DNA of 19,309 nucleotides. Source: Chromera velia. Its lineage: Eukaryota > Sar > Chromeraceae. The stretch covers positions 1-19,309 of the forward strand of contig JAHBMJ010001093.1 in NCBI GenBank assembly GCA_018398765.1, read 5' to 3'. The position numbers and the translations under genes are program-made. Shown here piece after piece: positions 9,031-17,567 of this stretch; position 1 is the first letter of the stretch; each line of letters begins with the position of its first letter. The notes below the pieces were generated by a model. It did no database searches. It had not been told where the DNA came from and saw only the letters and a program-made list of their open reading frames with translations.

Positions 9031-9899
9031 CATTCTGCCATCGGCGAGAAGCTGCACTATAGAAGCTGTATCATCCACTTTGGCACAAGAAAACAAACTC
9101 AAGGAAAGATGACTCATAGACGAAAAAATGCGGAGAGATGCTCTGCGTTCTAATCTGGAAGGCGGCTTTGGCCTTTTGCTTTCTGCTTTGGGTCCTTCCG
9201 CAATTTCTCTGCATAATCTTGCTTCGATCGTCATGTCTGTTCTGTTCCCTTCTTTCTTTCTGGTCAATCTCCTTATCATAGTTTCTCATCTCGATCTCCC
9301 TCAATTCCTCTATCTCCCTTTGCATTTTAAATTAACTGAAGAGTCCGACCCATCTCTTTTTCCCCCCCCTTCCTTTGAAAAAGTCCGTATGACAGAGAGA
9401 TGAAGAGACTCATACAAAACAGAAAGACGCCAAACGAGGCACTTGCATGAAACACACGACTGGACATATGCATTTACAGAACAAATTCAAAGTACGTCAC
9501 CTCGAAGATGATTCACCTTGCTGTCATCAAACTCCCCGAGTCTAGCTTCCCTTTTGTTGCTTCTTTCCTGACTCACCGTGCTGCTGTCTTCTCGTCTCTA
9601 TCTCTAGCCCTGTTTTTTGCCCACCATCACAGCAGCAGACTTATACAATTCATCCCTTTCACTCACTTACGTCGACTTGTCTTCCCACTGTGCCGTGACA
9701 CGCAATCAGTATAAGGGCACACCAACCTCTGTTCTTGCATTTACAAACAGGACATGCATAGTTACACTCGCAGTCAAATATGACTGCACACGCATTCATG
9801 TATGCAAGCGGATTCGCACTTAGGGCACGGAAACGAACAACAACAATGACGCACACAGTGACACGCACAATGCCCACATATACATACATACACACACAT

Positions 9900-9944
<45 letters not shown>

Positions 9945-11180
9945 GAGAGAGAGAGAGAAAGAAAGAGAGACAGATTGACGGGGAGCTGGGTAAGCAGTGA
10001 GCCTTAAAAGCTGCACACTCCTGGCCATTGACACAAGGCCTAAGCTCACACACACGCTCACATACACGAAAGACGCACATGCACACATACGCCATGGCCG
10101 TTCAAGGCCCCACCTGATATATGCATTCCACAAGGTGCACCTACCACCACGCTGCAGGCCTTTTATGTTGGTTGAGGGACAGAAAGGAAGGAAAAGGGAA
10201 GACCGACAAAAGAAAAAAGATCCAACGGAGGTCGCCATGTAGCAGCTGAAAGAAGAGGAGAAGAGAGGATCGATCAAAGAGTATCGAGAGTCGAGACTCA
10301 TGCATGCAGTCTGCTGATCGATTGGAGTCTGAACAAAAAAAGAGTCATGCACGTAGGCAAGAAGCAAGCATGTTGTAAAGAAAAGAAGGGCGAGGATCTT
10401 CGGCAATACCGAAGAAAAAGAGAGTAGTACAGAAACACGGTGTTGCTAATTTACAGGGGAAGTAATGGCAAGGTGATAAAAAAACCGAACAAGAAAATAG
10501 TACGCTTTCTGCCTCTGTTCCGTTTTTTTTATCAGATCTCAGGCCTCGGCATTTTCAAAATGTACATACCCCTCTTGCTATCCTATGTCTCGGATCTTGT
10601 GATCCTCCAAACTGTCCCCCCACATTAATTCTTATTTGACAGTGCACAAAACGGCACAGAAGCAACAAAAAAGAGCGACAGCGTCAATCCTCCTTTCTCA
10701 GTCACTCCATCCGACCGTTTCATGACTGGCTTTTCAGGATTGCGATTCGAGGAATGCATTCAAGTCGGAAAGGAAAGAAGGAGGAAGAAGGCAAGATAAA
10801 GTGCACTCAGACAAAAGATAGTGGACAAAAAAGACAGAGAGAAAAATCGAAGGTACGCACTTTCATGCCCCGTTGTAGTGATCTCCTGTCCATAGGCATA
10901 CAATGATCTATGATAGTTTATTAGCCCTTCCGTGTGATCGGTTCTCTATCTGAAAATTACTCAGTCGAGAGTTGCATGGATAGACACTATATGAACGGGT
11001 GAGCCTATGCTCGTCGACGGGTCTTGAAGTTAACTATTCCGACAACCATTCTGAGGCTTCCCTTTCTCTCGCTTTCTGCCTGAGTGTTTATTTATTCATT
11101 CTGTTTCTCCCTCTCTGGCTTTCTTTTCTCAAAAGATCTGGTGTGATTGTCTGAAGCATGCTACTGGCTGAATTGGCCCA
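9031..11180. other. gene-poor region, no supported gene
   Basis: Several frames of 60-210 codons exist, but they overlap simple repeats or lack family motifs, conserved splice structure and normal composition. The minus-strand frames around 9028-9325 look charged and coil-like, but two frames compete and neither has a convincing start or neighbour exon. No tRNA, rRNA or spliceosomal RNA was recognised. Confidence 0.5.
9876..9972. repeat. compound (CA)n-(GA)n microsatellite
   Basis: CA/CATA units run to about 9940 and pass directly into GA units that end near 9972. It is intergenic. Confidence 0.95.
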
Positions 11181-11830
11181 TCATACCGGAGTCAGCGATC
11201 TATACCATGCATCCCAGACTGCCCGAGGAACCTCTCTTTCTGTTCTCTTTATGCTTTCTATAAAACTCCCCAACCGATAAGAAAGGACCTCTCTCATAGG
11301 ACGTACACCAACCGAGACCAAAGTTGGTACCTTGAAAGAGTTATGGGGCAAACAGAATGTCCAGTACACAAATCGAAGCTGCAATGTATCAAGTGCAACG
11401 ATATCTCTCTGACTTACCGGCAAGGCTTCCAGCAAGTACGTTGCCACCGGCTCCCAGAGCGCTTGCAGTAAATGAACTTTGCATCGAGGGAGCAAAGGAC
11501 CTAAGGATGAACAAGTGCCTATCACTGCCCCCAAACAGCATTCAGCACTTTCAAGTCGGTCCCTGACTGATTTTCTTGGGTCCCCTCCCTTAAACACACA
11601 ACACCTAAAGTGTTTATAGCTCTCTACACGCTCAACTGTCCTCTCTTCAAAAGTCACTTCCCCCTCTATTTCCCTTCCTGAGCCTGAGAGTGCAAGAACT
11701 TTTGTTTTTTTTAAATTCACTTTCAACCTATGTTCCTGACAATAGGAGGCCAAACGGTCCAAATACCACTGCAGGTCAGAAGAAGAGTGAGCAAAAGTAT
11801 TGGCTTGCACCGATGACAACATTGACAAAG
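11181..11830 (-). pseudogene. 5'-truncated non-LTR (LINE) reverse transcriptase relic
   Basis: The minus-strand frame contains DLQWYLDRLASYCQEHRLKV and NLKKTKVLALS, the pattern that follows the YADD box in LINE reverse transcriptases. Next come VESYKHF, where intact copies have a YKYLG-like block, and a thumb-like region ending LDTLQLRFVYWTF then VSVGVRPMREVL. Just upstream, in another frame, FVNVVIGAS (from 11829 down) resembles a decayed Y/F-A-D-D-VV-active-site box, so a frameshift separates the active site from the thumb. The polymerase fingers, any endonuclease and the 5' end are missing. The usual LINE catalytic aspartates are absent, so it cannot be active. The clade is not resolved; the thumb resembles CR1, RTE or Jockey-type elements. 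No poly(A) or target-site duplication was identified. Confidence 0.75.
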
Positions 11831-12526
11831 ATTGACAAAGCAAACTCTAGTAATAATCTATTTAGGTATGTACTAGAACAGCTAATAGAACAGACGCTTA
11901 GTAGCATTCGCATGATACAGACGGATCTAGAGATGGATATACGGCATATATATGTACCAGGGAATATATGCATGATTTAAGTTATATGAAGTGTAATATG
12001 ATTACCAGAGATTGAGTTAATTATAATTTTAAGGTTGGTATAGTAACCATTAGTTTCTATAGATAGATAACATATCATAGGTTTTCAAATGGATCAACTT
12101 TGAAGTTCGATCAACAATCCTCCCCAGGATTATTTATAACTAGCTCTATAATTTGCTATTTATCTAGGTTTATATCGCCGCGCTCAATCACCTGGGAGCT
12201 CAACCCAGGCCCAGCAATCTCAATTCGACTGATACAGTCCTAATTAATTCAGATTATTAAACTAAAAGTACAAATCAAGGTATTAAATTAACAAAAAAAA
12301 AGAATATTCATTCCGATAGTTCATTCAACTTCATTATTAGCCAGTCACGGTATCTGTTGCATGTACAAGTTCAGAGTTAATTGCTAGATTATGATTTGAT
12401 CGATAATTGGACTTATGTCAAACGGTCAGAGAAAATTGTCACTGGTATGCAAATTAATATATGCAAATAGATAATTTAATTTAATTTAAGTTAAGTCATC
12501 CGATTCCCAGCCATGCAGGGAAAAGT
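11831..12526. other. AT-rich intergenic island
   Basis: Strongly AT-rich sequence with no coding frame lies between the LINE relic and the membrane-protein stop codon. It contains one GC-rich stem, CCTGGG (12191-12196) with CCCAGG (12204-12209). The 3' UTR of the minus-strand gene should lie at its right end. Confidence 0.5.
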
Positions 12527-14758
12527 CTATACCGGTGAGTCGTCAACGTCCCGCAGTTCTCCTCCTTGAAAGTTTCCTGGCTGATGTTTTTGTTTTGCCT
12601 TCTTCCACCGGCCCCCGAGAGGATTACGCAAAGCGGAAAGCAGCGTCCGGGAGCCTGAGCCCCACTGCCCGTCGGTAGGGGACTCGCCGGCTGATGCGTT
12701 TGGGTGGTCTGGCTGTCCCTCCTCAGGTCGTGGCCTAGCAGCACTTCTTGCACTCGCAGATGCTGATTGAGGTGCGTGTGAAGGCGCTGGGGTGACAGAG
12801 GGAGAAGGCAGAGACTCGTCTACCATGATTTGAGCGGGAGCAACGGGAAGGGCAGAGGGAGAGTGGCGCTCCTGGGATCCGTCTGCTTCTTCTTTCTTAC
12901 TGGGCCCCTCTTCCTTCTCCAGTGATTGCGCATTTGCGGGATGGCCCCACGGATTTCCTGTCTCCTCCTCCTCCTCTCCTGGAGACATGTCATTGGGTTG
13001 TACCAGATTTCTGTCTTCTCCTGTCTCGGCATCTCGACTTGGGGCTCGTTTTGTTCGTCCGGCCCGTCTCTCTGGTCTTGACCTTTTGCCGTCTCCTCTA
13101 GTTGCACGGGGGGACCTCGGGCTGGCAGGGCGCTCTCCTCTTTTTTCCTCGGGGGGACGGGGCGCCAGGGTAGATGGCAAGGGGGGTGGAAAGGACTGGA
13201 GATTGTCTCCTGCGTCCGGGAGGGCTCTTGCGGAAGCGGGGGGGGGAGAGGCGGGCGGAGATGGCCATGGGGAAATGGCAAGAGAAATGAGGGCGGGGTC
13301 TAGAGTCTCGGGCTCCGACTGTGGAGGTGGGGGAGGGGGAAGAGGGGAAGGTCGTACTCCTCCCTTTAGTTTCTTTCGCTCTTCTTCCTTTGCGAGTTGA
13401 CTCTCTTCGTTTTGTGTCTCAGGTTTTGCTTGAGGTTCTTTGGAGGGATCTGCCTCCTCATCTTGGTTAGTGGTTGGAGCACTGACAGTGATCCTGGGTG
13501 GGGGATTGAAGGTAAGGGGGGGGAGGCGTCCTCGTGGTTTTCCTGTTTTTGTTGGTGCGTCTGATTTCTGCGTCGGTCTTTCTTCCTTGTCTTCTTTGTG
13601 GTCAGTGTTCCGTTGGGATTCTGCTTTGGCATCTTGCGGTGATATGCCGAAAGAATGAGCCGTTGGTAGAGGTTGTTTGGGGGTGCTCAATCCCCTCAAT
13701 GCAGCTGCCTTGGAAGTGGATGTACCCCCACCCCCCTCCCGAGATGCCTCTTCTCCTTGTCCTACGGTTTGGAAAGGACTCATGTCCGCATCCTCCGTCT
13801 CGTTCTGTCTGAAAGAAGACTCAGGGCTGCGAGTCGGATTGGGGCTTTTATCCGTCTTGGGAGTCTTGGGGCTTTGTCTCTCTTTTTCTTTCTCTCTTCC
13901 CTTGGGTAATGACGCAGATGCCGCTGCCTCGTCTGTGTCTGCAGGGAGGTCCATGAGATCTGCCAGGACGGTGTTCGCTCTGAGAGGACGGGATCGTGTG
14001 GACTCTGAGGGGGAGATCACACCAGTCACACCGCCCCCCTGCTCTCTCTGCACCGGCCTTGGGGAGGAGGGAAGGGGGGTGTCGCCGTTGAAAGGGGAAC
14101 GATACCATTCTCTGGGGAATCGTCCCGCGAGTCCTTCCCCTCCCTCATGCGACTCATGATCTCCCGACGCTGAGCGCTTCAACAGAAGACCCGGAGAACT
14201 GACGGGGTCCGTGTCTACCGGCCCTGTGTAGGCGGCACCTTCTCCTCGTCCTCTGGGGTGTCGGGTCCGACTCTTTGAGGAAGACTCGGATGAGAGAGAA
14301 GAGGAGGAAGGAGAAGGGGGAGGATCGGGGCTCTTGTCTCCTGCAACATCTGCGGGTTTGCTGCTTGCCTGAAGGACTTTCGGACTTCCGTCTCTCTGCG
14401 CTCCTTCTTGCTTTCCTCCCCTGAGTCGGGGACGGTCTCGGGTGGGGAGAGCAAGTCCATATTCCTCAAGCCGGGCTCTCTGAGTTCGGGCCTCACGCAG
14501 CTGCTTCTGACTGCTTCGCCAAACATTTGCCCAACCGCACCTGCATTGATCAACACAGTCAGAAAAGAGGGGGCTTATCAAAACTGAGAGCAAGAAACAG
14601 TAATGCAGGTAGACAATCAACGGAAGGAAACATTTTCTTGAGTTCTTTCGCCAATTAACGTACAGCAAGGAGGCGGCAAGCTAAAGTGACAACATTTTCG
14701 TCTTCTTTCTGAAAATGCACGCACTTTTCCATCCGTCTATCTGCGTCTGTCTGTGTGA

Positions 14759-14796
<38 letters not shown>

Positions 14797-16759
14797 GTCT
14801 GTCTGTCTGTCTGTCTGTGTGTCTGTACTCGATCATGTCTGGATGGACCCTGGAGAAAGGAGAGACAGACCTGAAGAAGCTCTGTTCCAGGTATTGAGGG
14901 TAAGCGCACCCAAACGCGACCACAGCTTCGTCCATCAGCACCTGCTTGGCGAGCCAAAGGGCGGCCGTCAGCAGAGAGAGAGCGATCACGAGTGAGGCCA
15001 GGGCAATGCTCGTGGCTGCACTCGCACTCAAGCCCCCCTCGGCAGATGCAGTACCAAGAACCGGGATTGCGGCGATACTCAGAGGGAGCTGCCCCAGCGC
15101 ACCGATCAGAAATGCATCTATTGCCCGAGTCGGAAGCGACCATGCAAAGCTCATCGCAAGGTCAAACATTTCGGGGGTCAGAATGCAAATGGGGGACAAA
15201 CTGACTCCTCCCAAATGAGCAAGTACGTGGAGAAACAGAGAAATACGAAAACACAGAGGACAGTCTTTTCGGTTCATAAAATTCCTTTCACTTGAACTAG
15301 CGTTAGGTTCTTCTTGCAGCAGATATTTCTTCTCTTCTCGAAGATTCCTCCCCAACCCTTTCATCTTCAATGCCCCTGCACCAGCCAGTAGTGCGGCAAC
15401 CCTGGGAGAACCCCTCGAAGGTTTCAACCGCATCTCCACGGCCGTCCTCAAATCTCCCCCCACTCCTAGAATTCCTTTCGACAAATCGCTTCGTCGACGT
15501 ACAGCATCAACCTCTCTCTCATGCTCCGGACCACCCACAGGACTCCAAAAATCACGCTCGTCCGACTCCAAATCTTCAAAATCATTTACAACCCCCCCAC
15601 CGTCGCTTGGAGCAATCGTAGAGGCCGCCTGGGCAAAATAAGAGTAGCTCGCAGGCGAGGCCTGCTGCTGGCTTCTCTGTCCGCTTTCTCCTCCATCCGG
15701 TCCAATCTGTGGTGGCGGCAGTGCGAAGGGAGATGCCCCTGCCTCTAGATCTGTCCACTCTGACGCCCCCCTCCCTCTCCTGCCGGTCGGAGGGCTTCCT
15801 CCACCATCACTCGGCGCTCCCACCTCCCCTGTCCCTCTGTTTTCCTCACGCATGAACAGCGATGAAAACATCATACGTGGAAACCGAACGCCTGTAAGAG
15901 ACATGCCGTTGTCCATCAATTTTCCGGACAAAACTGCAATTGCAAATGCAAGACAGAGGTAAATAACCAGGTAAACGCTATACAAAGAGATTACTGCAGT
16001 CTGCAGTCCACTCTTGTCTACCCCTCCCCCCTCCTCATTTTCCGAAACCGATTTGAAAATTTGCCCCAACAGAAGGAAGAACGAAAGTTGCCGTGCGGTC
16101 CAAACGAGCACGTCTGCAGTGAACACGGCCACCACAGACTTTACAGGGGTCTGGTCCCTCAACAGACACGGCCCCTCGGTTGCCGCTGCCTTCTTCTGCT
16201 GGAGCGCTGTTCTCCTGTTTGCATCCACCAGCACTCCCCGCGTGCCCCACTGGAGGCCGCCCACGATTTGAAGGAGTGCCGAGAAAATGTACACAACGCA
16301 TGCGGGAGCCGTGGCGCTCGGGTTGTCACCCGAAATGATGCACAGAGCCGCGCCTGTCAGTGACAGACAGAGGGGAATGTAAGAGAGGACGGAACGCCCC
16401 AAGAACTGCAGGGAGCTTGTTGCTTCGACTGGAGAAAGGAGGAGCCAGGAAGGATACCACGATTTTCTTTTAGACACAGAATGTACATGCGACAGCAGCA
16501 CTGCCTGCATTTTGCAGCACCGCCTTTTGATACGCACTGCCTTCTCCACCCTTTCCTTCTTTCCCATCCAGCAGCATGCTGGTTTCTTCTCGTCTTCAAA
16601 CTTCAGGGATGCAGATGAGGACGACCGTTTCTTGTCAGAACTCATGAGAAGAAAGGGATTCTGTGCTCTCGCTTCCACCTCATAGGGAGGCGCGTCTTGA
16701 TAAGAGCCCGGCACATTTTCCTCCTGATCGGCAGGAAGCCTGGTTGCCAGGTTGGACAT
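12527..16759 (-). CDS. multi-pass membrane protein with long disordered tail, unknown family
   Basis: Two exons, 16759-14871 and 14540-12527, are joined CTTCAG|GTCTGT...ATGCAG|GTGCGG in phase 2, giving 1300 residues. I do not recognise the family. The N-terminus is polar with two cysteine pairs (ACCW near 61 and RRCCKM near 80-84), possible lipidation sites. Hydrophobic segments lie at about 118-142, 149-170, 207-235, 252-279, 503-527, 531-568 (perhaps two) and 578-606. A hydrophilic Gly/Ser/acidic loop of about 220 residues separates the first four from the rest. From 630 on, a short Arg/Gln-rich helix leads into about 640 residues rich in Pro, Ser, Glu and Arg with polyproline runs, almost certainly disordered. 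It is probably a membrane protein with a cytoplasmic scaffold-like tail; transporter or receptor function cannot be claimed. The ATG at 16759 is the first in a frame open from a TGA near 16875, and a 5' UTR intron is possible. Confidence 0.75.
14742..14826. repeat. (CTGT)n microsatellite in the membrane-protein intron
   Basis: Near-perfect CTGT units with a CTAT variant fill a quarter of the 330-nt intron (14541-14870). Frames read through it give TDRQ repeats, which should not be included in the protein. Confidence 0.95.
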
Positions 16760-17567
16760 GTCGATATAATGGATCTGGAAGTGTTCTGAATTGGAAAGGG
16801 GGAAAAGCTGAAGAGAGGCCTCTTCAACCTTTCGCTTCTGCGGGAAGGTAGACGGGCCCTCAAGCGTTACAAGTACTCAGGTGAGTCAGGTCCGCCGGGC
16901 ATGCTGAAAGAGGATGAAAGAAGCACACTTGCCTTGTGAGGACTCGTGTATATATGGGAACAGTCACTGCAGGTTTGATCTCCGATCGAGTGATCAATTG
17001 CGTTCTCGATCGTCCTTCACCAAAGGATGCAAGTCGACAGACTGCATGCATGCGAGACACACCAATCAGAAACAGTTTTGGGTGCGTGTCTTGGCGGGTC
17101 AATTGGAGAGTTCCGAATTATGTGTCGCGAGATCAACACATAAGACTTTTCTATGTTTTTTTTTTTGCTGGGGCCTCTAAGATCCTCTAAGACAGTGCCT
17201 GAGCTGCCCTCCGTGACAAATGTGCATGCGCGGCGGCGCGTCTTCAACTGGCCCATACACGTATGCGCGGCGCCGCTCGGCGGCCGCGGGGTACGTTACG
17301 TACGTACGTACCTTCAATATCCTTCATGCAATCGCGCGTCGCCACAATGAACTGCATCCCTCTCACGGACAGTCCTGAACACAACACTTCGATCCCGCTC
17401 CATGCAAGTGATCGTTTGATCAAGGAAACGAATAGGTTCTCTAGTGCACGGTTTCTTTGAGTCTCTTCAAGGAGGCCCCCTTGACCTTGAAGGACTCTTT
17501 CCCATTTTTTTTCTGTTGCGCGTGTCTAGTTGCTCTCGGTGGTAGACCGGTGGCTCAGACTGCGTCT
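16760..17567. promoter_or_regulatory. divergent promoter region, membrane protein / SelD fusion
   Basis: These 808 bases separate two head-to-head start codons. They contain TGCATGCATGC at 17043-17053, a CpG-dense GC-rich block at about 17225-17290 with several GCGCGG/GGCGCC elements, and an alternating GTAC/TACG stretch at 17291-17310. A T-run follows the intergenic midpoint at 17158. A promoter role is inferred from position; no transcription start can be fixed. Confidence 0.5.

Noticed and set aside
9028-9325. Charged, coil-like minus-strand frames
   Set aside because: Two overlapping frames compete, no start or partner exon is convincing, and the sequence may reflect pyrimidine-rich DNA on the other strand.
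9774-10406. 210-codon minus-strand frame with a signal-peptide-like start
   Set aside because: Half of it is translated CA/GA microsatellite; no domain is seen and no splice model removes the repeat.
12527-12535. GTATAG at the membrane-protein stop as a splice donor
   Set aside because: The donor is weak and the DNA downstream is AT-rich with no exon that continues the frame.
12987-14159. Plus-strand frames across the membrane-protein tail
   Set aside because: They are antisense shadows of a GC-rich low-complexity exon.
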